A DNA stretch of 64,000 bases. It comes from Clostridium paridis (lineage in GTDB: Bacteria > Bacillota > Clostridia > Clostridiales > Clostridiaceae). The DNA lies in the NCBI RefSeq assembly GCF_016765615.1, contig NZ_JAESWA010000017.1:62001-126000 (forward strand), written 5' to 3'. Under the pieces are notes generated by a model that worked only from the letters and a program-made list of their open reading frames with translations, was not told the origin of the DNA and did not search any database. Below, in pieces: positions 55,656 through 64,000 of this stretch. Each line of letters opens with the position of its first letter. Position 1 is the first letter of the stretch. A program made the translations under genes and the position numbers.

Positions 55656-57983
55656 ATGGCAAGGAGAAAGACTAGAGCAAGAAAGAAGAAAAAAACAGAG
55701 ATAAAGCAATATTCAGAGATAAAAGGTTTTATGTGGATTGTTATAGGATTCATTTTAGCAATAGGTATATATACTAACTTAGCAGGATACTTTTCTGCTT
55801 TTTCAAAGAATGTTTTATTCTCCCTTTTAGGAATAGGAGCATTTGTAATGCCATTATATCTAATATATTTTGGTGCTATGATAATATATCACAAAGGTGA
55901 GCTTCAACTAGGGTATAAATTTTACCCTATAACCTTTTTAGCAATTAATACATTACTATTAGTAGCCTCAATAAATATGGACATACGTAGTAATAACACA
56001 TCTGACTTTTTTACAATTATAGGAGACATAATTAAGAACTCATCACCATTAGATGGCGGGATTTTAGGTTTTACATTAGCATATCCTCTATATAAAATCT
56101 TAGGATTTGTAGGTTCAATAATTGTTTATATGGCTATCTATGTTATATGTATAGTAATAACATTTAATCTCTCAATTAGAGATATGGGGAAAAATATAAA
56201 AGATAAAGGTAAGAGAGTTAAAGAAGATTTAAAAAATAAAAATATCCAATTAAAAGAGAGAGAACCAGATATTAATTTAGAAGTTGAAAAAAGCAAAGTT
56301 GAAAATGAATATATAGATGGTATAAACAAAAAGATAAAAATATTAGATTTTATGAAAAATGCTGAAATTCATAATGAACCGTTTGCAGAAGAGAAAAATA
56401 AAGAAATCGCAGTGTTTCAAATGGGTGATCTAGCTTCTGATGTTTCTAATGTTAAAAGTGAATCAACTAAAAGTAAAAAGCTTGAAAATGATGTTAAAGA
56501 AGATGTAAATAAAGAGATAGTCGAAAAAATATCTGAGGTAAAAACAGAAAAGGAATATATTATACCTAATTTAGACTATTTAAATGCTAACAGTGGTCTT
56601 AAGATTAATAAGGAAGATAAAAAAGAACTTATAGCTTCAGCTAATAAACTTGAAGAAACTCTTAGTTCATTTGGTGTTGAAGCAAAAGTTTTACAAGTTA
56701 CAAAAGGACCTGCTGTTACAAGATATGAGCTTCAACCTAATATTGGAGTTAAGGTTTCAAAAATTGTAAATCTTTCTGATGATATTTCATTAAGTTTAGC
56801 AGCTTCAGGAGTAAGAATTGAAGCTCCAATACCTGGAAAATCTGCTGTAGGTATAGAGGTTCCAAATAAAAAGGTAACTCCTGTATTTTTAAGAGAAGTA
56901 CTAGAATCCAATGAATTTAAAAGTTCTACAAGTAATGTTGCCTTTGCATTAGGAAAAGATATTGCCGGTCAGTGTATTGTAACAGACTTAAGTAAAATGC
57001 CGCACTTATTAATTGCCGGTGCAACTGGCTCAGGAAAATCGGTATGTATTAATACCTTAATTATGAGTATCTTATATAAATATTCTCCTGAAGATGTAGC
57101 ATTGCTTATGATTGACCCCAAGGTTGTAGAGTTAAATGTTTATAATGGAATTCCTCATCTATTAATACCAGTAGTAACTGATCCTAAAAAAGCTGCTGCA
57201 GCGTTAAATTGGGCTGTTAATGAAATGACAAGAAGATATAAGTTGTTTGCTGATTTAGGTGTTAGGAATGTACAATCATATAATGCACTTTTAGAAAAAG
57301 GACAAATTGAAGCAAAGCTTCCTTATATAGTTATAATTGTAGATGAGTTGGCAGATTTAATGATGGTATGTCCAAATGATGTTGAGGAATACATTGCAAG
57401 ATTAGCACAAATGGCAAGAGCAGCAGGTATGCATTTAGTTCTTGCAACACAAAGACCATCAGTAGATGTTATAACTGGCGTAATTAAAGCTAATATACCA
57501 TCCAGAATATCCTTTGCAGTTTCTTCACAAGTTGACTCAAGGACTATACTAGATTCTTCTGGTGCTGAGAAATTATTAGGTAAAGGAGATATGTTATTCT
57601 ATCCCGTTGGTGAATCGAAACCTCTAAGGATACAGGGTGCATTCATTTCTGAAGAAGAGGTTGAAAAAGTTGTTTCTTTCATAAAATCAGATGAAAATAA
57701 CATTCAATATAAAGAGGAAATAATTGACCATATAAATAGTGAATCTGTTGAAAATAATAAAATTTCTGATGATGATACTGATGAACTTCTAGATGAAGCA
57801 ATAAATATTGTAGTTGAAAGCGGCCAAGCTTCTGCTTCATTTATACAAAGAAGATTGAGAATTGGCTTTAATAGAGCAGCTAGAATAATTGAGCAATTAG
57901 AAGAAAGAGGCATAATATCAGCAAAAGACGGAACAAAACCAAGACAGGTATTAATATCAAAAAGCGAATTAGAGGAGTTTTAA
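55656..57983 (+). CDS. ftsK: DNA translocase FtsK/SpoIIIE
   Basis: This membrane-anchored ATPase pumps DNA through the division or sporulation septum. The 775 residues have a basic N-terminus, about four membrane segments within the first 175 residues and a charged linker. The motor domain has Walker A GATGSGKS near 455 and Walker [15 protein letters not shown]-terminal gamma winged helix ([25 protein letters not shown]) recognises KOPS-like sites. Position after tepA matches B. subtilis spoIIIE. Which of the two roles it serves cannot be told from sequence. Confidence 0.95.
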   Translation: MARRKTRARKKKKTEIKQYSEIKGFMWIVIGFILAIGIYTNLAGYFSAFSKNVLFSLLGIGAFVMPLYLIYFGAMIIYHKGELQLGYKFYPITFLAINTLLLVASINMDIRSNNTSDFFTIIGDIIKNSSPLDGGILGFTLAYPLYKILGFVGSIIVYMAIYVICIVITFNLSIRDMGKNIKDKGKRVKEDLKNKNIQLKEREPDINLEVEKSKVENEYIDGINKKIKILDFMKNAEIHNEPFAEEKNKEIAVFQMGDLASDVSNVKSESTKSKKLENDVKEDVNKEIVEKISEVKTEKEYIIPNLDYLNANSGLKINKEDKKELIASANKLEETLSSFGVEAKVLQVTKGPAVTRYELQPNIGVKVSKIVNLSDDISLSLAASGVRIEAPIPGKSAVGIEVPNKKVTPVFLREVLESNEFKSSTSNVAFALGKDIAGQCIVTDLSKMPHLLIAGATGSGKSVCINTLIMSILYKYSPEDVALLMIDPKVVELNVYNGIPHLLIPVVTDPKKAAAALNWAVNEMTRRYKLFADLGVRNVQSYNALLEKGQIEAKLPYIVIIVDELADLMMVCPNDVEEYIARLAQMARAAGMHLVLATQRPSVDVITGVIKANIPSRISFAVSSQVDSRTILDSSGAEKLLGKGDMLFYPVGESKPLRIQGAFISEEEVEKVVSFIKSDENNIQYKEEIIDHINSESVENNKISDDDTDELLDEAINIVVESGQASASFIQRRLRIGFNRAARIIEQLEERGIISAKDGTKPRQVLISKSELEEF

Positions 57984-58060
57984 GTAAAAAAACACTTGTT
58001 TTAAAATATAAAGAGTTTTAAAATTAAATTTGTAATTTATCTAACATAGGAGGAATAATT

Positions 58061-59395
58061 TTGACAAAATATAAGGTAGGTTTAGTAAGTTTAGGGTGCG
58101 ACAAAAATAGAGTAGATTCAGAAATCTTACTAGGTGAGATGAAAACCAATTATGAATTTACAAATAATCCCAAAGAAGCTGAAATAATTATTGTAAATAC
58201 ATGTGGGTTTATTGAGAAAGCTAAACAAGAATCTATAGATACAATACTTGAAATGGCTAAATATAAAAATAAATATAATTGCAAACTTTTAATTGCAACT
58301 GGTTGCTTAACTCAAAGATATGGAAAAGATTTAGAAGAGCTTATGCCTGAAATAGATATAATGCTTGGAGTAAATGATTATAAGAAAATTAATCAGTATA
58401 TTGAGGACTTTATTGCTGGTAATGAAAGAGTAGTCTCAATAGATTATTCAGACGAAAATATAAATGAAGGTAATAGAGTTATAACTACTGATAAAGCAAC
58501 TGCTTATTTAAGAATTGCTGAAGGATGCGATAATTTCTGTACCTACTGTATAATTCCAAAAATAAGAGGAAAGTTCAGAAGTAGATCAATAGAAAACATT
58601 TTAAAAGAAGCAGAAGCTTTAGTAAGTAATGGGGTAAAGGAAATAATTCTTGTAGCTCAAGATACTACACGTTATGGTATAGATTTATATGGTGAGAAAA
58701 CACTTCATAAATTACTAAAAGAACTTTGCAAAATAAATGATCTTAAATGGATCAGACTTATGTACTGCTATCCAGAAGAGATAACAGAAGAACTTATAAA
58801 CGTAATGGCTTCTGAAGAAAAGATTTGTAAATATATAGATATGCCACTACAACATATTTCTTCAAATATACTTAAACTTATGGGGAGAAAAACATCAAAG
58901 GAAGATGTAATAGATAAAATTAATACTATAAGAAAATCTATCCCTGATATAACTATAAGAACTTCATTAATTGTAGGGTTCCCTGGTGAAAGCGATGAAG
59001 ACTTTAATACCCTAAAGGATTTTCTTCAAGAATACAAATTAGAGAAAGTTGGAGTATTTAGATATTCTCAAGAAGAGGGTACTCCTGCTGCAACTATGAG
59101 CAATCAAATTACTGAAGATTTAAAGGCTAAAAGAGAAGAAGAAGTCATGCTTATACAACAGAATATTTCTTCTGAAATAAATAGTTTGAAAATTGGAAGA
59201 ATCTATGATATTCTTGTGGAAGGATATAATGGAGAATATTTCTTTGGTAGAAGTGAAGAAATGGCTCCGGATATTGATGGAAATGTATTTATAAAAGATC
59301 AAGACCTAAAGGTTGGAGAGTTTGTTAAGGTTAAAATTACCGAGGCTTTGGAATATGATTTATTAGGGGTTGTTTGTGATGAATCTTGCAAATAA
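58061..59395 (+). CDS. rimO: ribosomal protein S12 methylthiotransferase RimO
   Basis: RimO adds a methylthio group to an aspartate of ribosomal protein S12. The 444 residues have the N-terminal MTTase domain with cysteines in [14 protein letters not shown] and TGCL. The radical SAM motif CDNFCTYC is near 156-163 and a C-terminal TRAM domain follows. The LGCDKN form distinguishes RimO from MiaB. Start is TTG 58061 with TAGGAGGA upstream. pgsA overlaps by 17 nt. Confidence 0.95.
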   Translation: MTKYKVGLVSLGCDKNRVDSEILLGEMKTNYEFTNNPKEAEIIIVNTCGFIEKAKQESIDTILEMAKYKNKYNCKLLIATGCLTQRYGKDLEELMPEIDIMLGVNDYKKINQYIEDFIAGNERVVSIDYSDENINEGNRVITTDKATAYLRIAEGCDNFCTYCIIPKIRGKFRSRSIENILKEAEALVSNGVKEIILVAQDTTRYGIDLYGEKTLHKLLKELCKINDLKWIRLMYCYPEEITEELINVMASEEKICKYIDMPLQHISSNILKLMGRKTSKEDVIDKINTIRKSIPDITIRTSLIVGFPGESDEDFNTLKDFLQEYKLEKVGVFRYSQEEGTPAATMSNQITEDLKAKREEEVMLIQQNISSEINSLKIGRIYDILVEGYNGEYFFGRSEEMAPDIDGNVFIKDQDLKVGEFVKVKITEALEYDLLGVVCDESCK

Positions 59396-59966
59396 ATTGA
59401 CACTTATTAGAATTGTTTTAGTACCAGTATTTTTACTGTTTATTGCACTGAAAATTGATTATGGAACATATATAGCTACTTTTATATTTATACTAGCGTC
59501 ATTAACTGATAAGCTAGATGGGTATATTGCTAGAAGTAGAAATCAAATTACTAACTTTGGAAAATTCATGGATCCATTAGCAGATAAATTGCTAGTTACT
59601 TCTGCATTAATTTCCTTAGTTGAATTACAAATCATACCTAGTTGGGCTGCAGTTATAATTATAGCTAGAGAATTTGCTGTTTCTGGTTTGAGAACTATAG
59701 CAGCTGCAGAAGGAACTGTTATTGCAGCTTCTTGGTGGGGAAAGATTAAAACTGTAATTCAAATTATTGCAATAATAACACTATTATTAAAAGTAAATAT
59801 AAATAATTCAAGTATGCTTTTAAATACTTTTATGACTAATAACACACTTCATGCTTTATATAATTATTTACCAGATGTATTATTATATATAGCTGTAGCA
59901 ATTACTATCCTTTCTGGAATTGACTATTTTAACAAGAACAAAAATACAATAGATACAAATAAGTAG
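59379..59966 (+). CDS. pgsA: CDP-diacylglycerol-glycerol-3-phosphate 3-phosphatidyltransferase
   Basis: PgsA makes phosphatidylglycerol phosphate from CDP-diacylglycerol, the product of CdsA. The 195 residues contain the CDP-alcohol phosphotransferase signature ([12 protein letters not shown], then [10 protein letters not shown]) and several membrane segments. Start ATG 59379 lies inside rimO with AGGGG before it; earlier in-frame TTG and GTG are less likely. A terminator and the recA promoter follow. Confidence 0.94.
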   Translation: MNLANKLTLIRIVLVPVFLLFIALKIDYGTYIATFIFILASLTDKLDGYIARSRNQITNFGKFMDPLADKLLVTSALISLVELQIIPSWAAVIIIAREFAVSGLRTIAAAEGTVIAASWWGKIKTVIQIIAIITLLLKVNINNSSMLLNTFMTNNTLHALYNYLPDVLLYIAVAITILSGIDYFNKNKNTIDTNK

Positions 59967-60000
59967 TATATAAAAAAAATAAATGATAATAATTTAGATA

Positions 60001-60032
60001 AAAGTTCCAATTCTTATTGGAACTTTTATAAT
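60001..60032 (+). terminator. intrinsic terminator of pgsA
   Basis: AAAGTTCCAA (60001-60010) and TTGGAACTTT (60017-60026) form a 10-bp stem followed by TATAATAT. Confidence 0.75.
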
Positions 60033-60040
60033 ATCACTTG

Positions 60041-60069
60041 TTGACATAAATAAAAAAGTAACATATAAT
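60041..60069 (+). promoter_or_regulatory. sigma-A promoter of recA
   Basis: A consensus TTGACA (60041-60046) and TATAAT (60064-60069) are 17 nt apart. Confidence 0.85.
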
Positions 60070-60078
60070 TAGTATATA

Positions 60079-60090
60079 GAACAGATGTTC
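60079..60090 (+). promoter_or_regulatory. LexA (SOS) box of recA
   Basis: GAACAGATGTTC fits the Gram-positive LexA core GAACNNNNGTTC exactly. It is just downstream of the recA -10, so LexA would block transcription until DNA damage. Confidence 0.8.
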
Positions 60091-60108
60091 GAGAAAGGAT
60101 GGAATCTC

Positions 60109-61179
60109 ATGGCAAATTTAGATATGGATAAACTAAAAGCAATAGAGGCTGCAATGGGCCAAATAGAAAAACAGTTCGGAAAAGGCTCAATAATGAAATT
60201 AGGCGAGCATACTACTAGCGGAATAGAAGCTATATCAACTGGATGTCTTGATTTAGATATAGCCTTAGGAATAGGCGGAGTTCCAAAAGGAAGAATAATA
60301 GAAATATACGGTCCAGAAAGTTCAGGTAAAACTACAGTAGCTCTTCAAATTGTAGCAGAAGCACAAAAAGCTGGTGGAGCCGTTGGATATATAGATGCAG
60401 AACATGCGTTAGATCCTAACTATGCACGTAACTTAGGAGTAAAAACTGATGATTTAATAGTATCTCAACCAGATACAGGTGAGCAAGCTTTAGAGATTGC
60501 TGAAGCTTTAGTTCGTTCTGGAGCAATTGATGTTATAGTTGTGGATTCTGTAGCAGCCTTAGTTCCAAGAGCTGAAATTGAAGGTGAAATGGGAGATTCT
60601 CATGTAGGTCTTCAAGCAAGATTAATGTCTCAAGCACTTAGAAAGCTTACAGGAACTATAAGCAAAACTAAATGTGTAGCTATATTTATAAACCAATTAA
60701 GAGAAAAAGTTGGTGTTATGTTTGGTAATCCAGAAACTACTCCTGGCGGTAGAGCTCTAAAATTCTATGCTTCTGTAAGAATGGATATAAGAAGAATTGA
60801 TTCTATAAAGCTTGGTGATAACATAGTTGGTAATAGAACTAGAGTTAAAGTTCTTAAAAATAAAGTGGCACCACCATTTAAACAAGCTGAGTTTGATATA
60901 ATGTATAACGAAGGTATATCAAAAGAAGGTAACATTGTTGATGTAGGGGTTAAAGAGAACATAATACAAAAAAGCGGAGCTTGGTTCTCTTATGGCGATG
61001 TTAGACTAGGCCAAGGAAGAGAAAATGCTAAACAGTTCTTAAAAGATACTCCAGAGCTATCTTTAGAAATAGAAAATACAATTAGAAAAAAATATGAATT
61101 GCCATTAGCAGTAGCTCCTGCTAAGGCTGAAAAAGAAAAAGCTAAAACTAAAGAAACCAATAAAGAAGAAGTAAAATAA
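60109..61179 (+). CDS. recA: recombinase RecA
   Basis: RecA forms filaments on single-stranded DNA, drives strand exchange and triggers LexA cleavage. The 356 residues contain Walker A GPESSGKT at 68-75, VDSVAALVP, the L1/L2 loops ([21 protein letters not shown] in part; [20 protein letters not shown]) and a lysine/glutamate-rich tail. The frame starts upstream at 60085 inside the LexA box; AAAGGATGG at 60094-60102 supports ATG 60109. Expression is under SOS control. Confidence 0.98.
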   Translation: MANLDMDKLKAIEAAMGQIEKQFGKGSIMKLGEHTTSGIEAISTGCLDLDIALGIGGVPKGRIIEIYGPESSGKTTVALQIVAEAQKAGGAVGYIDAEHALDPNYARNLGVKTDDLIVSQPDTGEQALEIAEALVRSGAIDVIVVDSVAALVPRAEIEGEMGDSHVGLQARLMSQALRKLTGTISKTKCVAIFINQLREKVGVMFGNPETTPGGRALKFYASVRMDIRRIDSIKLGDNIVGNRTRVKVLKNKVAPPFKQAEFDIMYNEGISKEGNIVDVGVKENIIQKSGAWFSYGDVRLGQGRENAKQFLKDTPELSLEIENTIRKKYELPLAVAPAKAEKEKAKTKETNKEEVK

Positions 61180-61246
61180 TTTTTAAATTTTTAAGATGAC
61201 ATAAAAACTAAATCATGCTAGAATTAATACCATATAATGGTGTTGC

Positions 61247-61278
61247 AAAGGAGCAGTGAAATTCACTGCTCCTTTTTG
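61247..61278 (+). terminator. intrinsic terminator of recA
   Basis: AAAGGAGCAGTG (61247-61258) and CACTGCTCCTTT (61264-61275) form a 12-bp stem with a 5-nt loop and a T-run. Confidence 0.9.
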
Positions 61279-61324
61279 TTATATAAAAATATAAATTTTT
61301 AGAAAGATACAGGAGGTACATTAT

Positions 61325-62284
61325 ATGGAGATAAATACAAAGTACGGTGTTATTAAAGGAATGTCTTCAACCATATATTATAATAATGGTCAATTGAAAG
61401 AATGCATTTTAACTGAGAAAAACATCTTAGAAACCTCTTACGGACAATTGATCCCACAATATGAATATGATGAGGTAAGAAAAAAATATATTAATTCACT
61501 ATCTTTCTATGAAAATGGAAGTCTAAAAGTAATATCATTAAATGAGAATACAAATATAAAAATTAAAAACAAATATTTTTCTGCAGAGAAAATAACTTTT
61601 TATGATAATGGTTATATAAAAAGATTATTTCACTTAAATGGCAAGCTCACAGCATATTGGAGTGAAGAAAATGAATATAAGCTTGCTCAAGAATATGATT
61701 TTCATTTTAGATTTGGATCTTTTAAATCCAAATTTATGACTCTTCAATTTTATGAAAATGAGAAAATCAAAAGTATTACCTTATGGCCAAAGGATAATAT
61801 ATTAATTAAAGCTAATGAACAAGATATAAAAATAAGAATAGGCATATCTTTATATGAAAATGGGAGTATTAAATCATGCGAACCAAGTGATTTAACAAAG
61901 ATAATCACACCAATAGGCAATATAAATGCATACGATTATAGTGCAATCGGAATACATGGAGAAAATAACTCTTTAAAATTCTATGATAATGGTAATATAA
62001 AATCAATAAGTACATCTACAGATAGAATAGAAGTATATGATTCTTATGGTGTACAAGCAATATATACACCAGTTGAGAAAAGTAATCTATTTAATAAAAA
62101 TATTAAAGACCTAATTCCATTAGTAATAAAATTTTACAATGATGCAGTTTATATAAATGGAGACGAATATAAATTGAATAAGTATAGATTTATAGTTAAT
62201 AATAATTACAGAAAGCTTAAAATTAAAAACTACGATTGCTCAAGTTGTGAATTTTCAAATGTAGGAATTGAAATTAAAAAATAA
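61325..62284 (+). CDS. repeat protein of unknown function with MORN-like YxNGxxK units
   Basis: The 319-residue protein has six copies of an FYENGSLK-like unit at residues 18, 61, 92, 142, 177 and 219, spaced 31 to 50 apart, and perhaps a decayed seventh near 270. The unit resembles MORN_2 / YwqK-type repeats, which form beta-hairpin solenoids. No signal peptide or membrane segment is visible, so it is probably cytoplasmic. A CSSC pair lies near the C-terminus. Ribosome site AGGAGGT. It sits alone after the recA terminator and before rny. The function is unknown. Confidence 0.8.
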   Translation: MEINTKYGVIKGMSSTIYYNNGQLKECILTEKNILETSYGQLIPQYEYDEVRKKYINSLSFYENGSLKVISLNENTNIKIKNKYFSAEKITFYDNGYIKRLFHLNGKLTAYWSEENEYKLAQEYDFHFRFGSFKSKFMTLQFYENEKIKSITLWPKDNILIKANEQDIKIRIGISLYENGSIKSCEPSDLTKIITPIGNINAYDYSAIGIHGENNSLKFYDNGNIKSISTSTDRIEVYDSYGVQAIYTPVEKSNLFNKNIKDLIPLVIKFYNDAVYINGDEYKLNKYRFIVNNNYRKLKIKNYDCSSCEFSNVGIEIKK

Positions 62285-62293
62285 CCAATTTTT

Positions 62294-62341
62294 TTGCTAG
62301 GTATATTATGCGTATAATACCATGGTTAATTCACCTAGCAA
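62294..62341 (+). other. hairpin between the repeat protein gene and rny
   Basis: TTGCTAGGT (62294-62302) and ACCTAGCAA (62333-62341) are perfect arms around a 30-nt loop that has its own TATTAT/ATAATA pairing. The T-run lies before the stem on the plus strand, so it is a poor terminator in this direction. Confidence 0.5.
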
Positions 62342-62351
62342 TTGTTGTCGC

Positions 62352-62380
62352 TTGACATAAGAAAAAAATTGCTATACAAT
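62352..62380 (+). promoter_or_regulatory. sigma-A promoter of rny
   Basis: TTGACA (62352-62357) and TACAAT (62375-62380) are 17 nt apart. The rny leader would be about 110 nt; I see only a short CACT/AGTG hairpin in it. Confidence 0.75.
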
Positions 62381-62499
62381 AATAACAAATACTGGTTTAT
62401 CAAATTCACTAGTTTACAGTGAGAATATATATGACACCTTTCTACGCTATCTTATTTAAATTTTATATACATTCAAATAGATGCGAAGGAGGTGTTTAA

Positions 62500-64000
62500 A
62501 TGGAAATGAAACTTATATTAATAGATATTGTAGTATTAGCTGTTTTAGCAGTTGCTACATATATGGTTGTGAAAAAAGTTTCAAAAAATAAAGTTGAAAA
62601 CTTAGAAAAAGAAGCACATGAACTTCTTGAGAATTCTAAAAAAGATGTAGAATCTTTGAAGAAGGAAGCTATTTTAGAAGCTAAAGAAGAAGTTCATAGA
62701 TTAAGAAATGACTTTGAAAGAGATTCAAGAGAAAGAAGAAATGAAATTCAAAGACTTGAAAGAAGATTAATTCAAAGAGAAGAAACACTTGACAAAAAAG
62801 GTGAAGTGTTAGAAAAGAAAGAAGACGTTGTTAACAAAAGAATGCAAGAAATTGATGTAATGGAAGCCGATGTTCAAGACTTATTAAAGCAAAGAAGAGA
62901 GGAACTAGAAAGAATATCTGGTTTAAGCTCTGAAGATGCTAAGAATATTTTACTTGAAGAAGTAAATAAAGAAATTAAACACGAAGCTGCCATTATGATT
63001 AAAGAGGTTGAAACTAAGGCCAAGGAAGAAGCAGATAAGAGATCAAGAGAAATAATTACAACTGCTATTCAAAGATGTGCTGCCGATCACGTTTCTGAAT
63101 CAACAGTACACGTTGTAGCGCTTCCAAATGATGAAATGAAGGGCAGAATTATAGGTAGAGAAGGTAGAAATATTAGAACACTTGAAACACTAACTGGGGT
63201 AGATTTGATTATAGATGATACTCCTGAAGCAGTAATATTATCAAGCTTTGATCCTATAAGAAGAGAAGTAGCAAGATTAGCTTTGGAAAAATTAATAGTA
63301 GATGGTAGAATACACCCTGCTAGAATTGAAGAAATGGTTGAGAGAGCTACGAAAGATGTAGAAAACGATATAAAAGAGGAAGGCGAGCAAGCCACTTTTG
63401 AAACTGGGGTACATGGATTACACCCTGAGATTATTAAATTGTTAGGTAGATTAAAATACAGAACAAGTTATGGTCAGAATGTTTTAAAACATTCAATAGA
63501 AGTTGCTTATTTAGCTGGATTGATGGCTTCTGAGTTAGGACTAGATGTTAACATTGCAAGAAGAGCTGGTTTGCTACACGATATAGGAAAAGGTGTAGAT
63601 CAAGAGTACGAAGGTCCTCATGCATTAATAGGTGGAGATTTAGCTAAGAAATATCATGAATCAGCTGTAGTGGTAAATGCTATTGCGGCTCACCATGGAG
63701 ATGTTGAGATGATTTCGTTGGAAGCAGTATTGGTTCAGGCAGCTGATGCAATTTCAGCAGCAAGACCAGGTGCTAGAAGGGAAACACTAGAAGCTTATAT
63801 TAAGAGGTTAGAGAAATTAGAAGAGATTGCAAACTCATATGAAGGCGTAGAAAAGTCATATGCCATTCAAGCTGGAAGAGAGATTAGAATTATGGTTAAA
63901 CCAGATCAAGTCGATGATGCAGTCGCAACTGAGATGGCACGAAATATTGTAAAGAGCATTGAAGAAGAATTGGAATATCCAGGTCAGATAAAAGTAAATG
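62500..64000 (+). CDS. rny: ribonuclease Y (3' end outside window)
   Basis: RNase Y is the membrane-bound endoribonuclease that starts mRNA decay in Firmicutes. The 500 residues present begin with one membrane segment (about 4-23) and a long coiled coil to about 190. A KH domain ([15 protein letters not shown]) and the HD domain with [17 protein letters not shown] and AAHHGDVE follow. Start ATG 62500 has AAGGAGGTG at 62486-62494. Family members have about 515 residues, so roughly 15 are missing at the right edge. Confidence 0.97.
   Translation, partial: MEMKLILIDIVVLAVLAVATYMVVKKVSKNKVENLEKEAHELLENSKKDVESLKKEAILEAKEEVHRLRNDFERDSRERRNEIQRLERRLIQREETLDKKGEVLEKKEDVVNKRMQEIDVMEADVQDLLKQRREELERISGLSSEDAKNILLEEVNKEIKHEAAIMIKEVETKAKEEADKRSREIITTAIQRCAADHVSESTVHVVALPNDEMKGRIIGREGRNIRTLETLTGVDLIIDDTPEAVILSSFDPIRREVARLALEKLIVDGRIHPARIEEMVERATKDVENDIKEEGEQATFETGVHGLHPEIIKLLGRLKYRTSYGQNVLKHSIEVAYLAGLMASELGLDVNIARRAGLLHDIGKGVDQEYEGPHALIGGDLAKKYHESAVVVNAIAAHHGDVEMISLEAVLVQAADAISAARPGARRETLEAYIKRLEKLEEIANSYEGVEKSYAIQAGREIRIMVKPDQVDDAVATEMARNIVKSIEEELEYPGQIKVN

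Noticed and set aside
60085-60108. Upstream ATG of recA at 60085.
   Set aside because: It lies inside the LexA box with no ribosome site; ATG 60109 has AAAGGATGG.

Overview
The window is a low-GC (about 30 percent by eye), gene-dense chromosomal segment of an endospore-forming Firmicute. The best fit is Clostridium sensu stricto. This is an inference from CodY, PolC, YlbJ, YmxH, a SpoIIIE/FtsK translocase, AAGGAGG-type ribosome sites and the gene order; no rRNA or database search supports it. I see no CRISPR array, tRNA, rRNA, prophage or insertion sequence, and no gene-free stretch longer than about 300 bases.

Layout: 1-3009 holds the 3' part of recG, then rsmD, coaD and a coiled-coil gene. 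2993-5353 (minus strand) holds ylbJ and tmcAL. 5559-7773 is the acetate pathway, pta-ackA. 7792-10083 is yceD-rpmF, plsX and acpP. 10182-16639 holds rnc, a radical SAM gene, a 32-residue membrane peptide, smc and ftsY. 16737-20893 is the SRP and ribosome-maturation cluster ylxM-ffh-rpsP-khpA-rimM-trmD-rplS. 20967-27881 holds rbgA, rnhB, yraN (minus), comM, dprA and topA. Then come codY and rpsB-tsf-pyrH-frr-uppS-cdsA. 33913-41552 is dxr-rseP-ispG-polC. 41843-51782 is the nusA-infB superoperon: rimP-nusA-rnpM-ylxQ-infB-rbfA-nrnA-truB-ribF-rpsO-pnp. 51832-57983 holds the M16 peptidase, ymxH, dapG, tepA and ftsK/spoIIIE. 58061-62284 holds rimO, pgsA, recA with a LexA box, and a repeat-containing protein of unknown function. 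rny runs off the right edge.

Most of this is housekeeping: translation factors, ribosome assembly, RNA turnover, the isoprenoid and phospholipid pathways, replication and chromosome dynamics. The less ordinary material lies between the genes. (1) Three colinear copies of a roughly 65-70 nt hairpin element sit directly after the stop codons of ftsY, yraN and dapG, always in the orientation of that gene. They share a 49-nt core, and their outer stems differ in sequence but stay complementary. (2) khpA and topA have a strong Shine-Dalgarno sequence separated from ATG by a perfect hairpin, with the same 3-nt and 5-nt flanks. (3) The yceD-rpmF leader can fold into a small cloverleaf between a distant Shine-Dalgarno sequence and the ATG. 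(4) ymxH and tepA have their Shine-Dalgarno sequences buried in long hairpins. Together these suggest unusually structured translation initiation in this genome. All structures were read by eye and no folding program was run.
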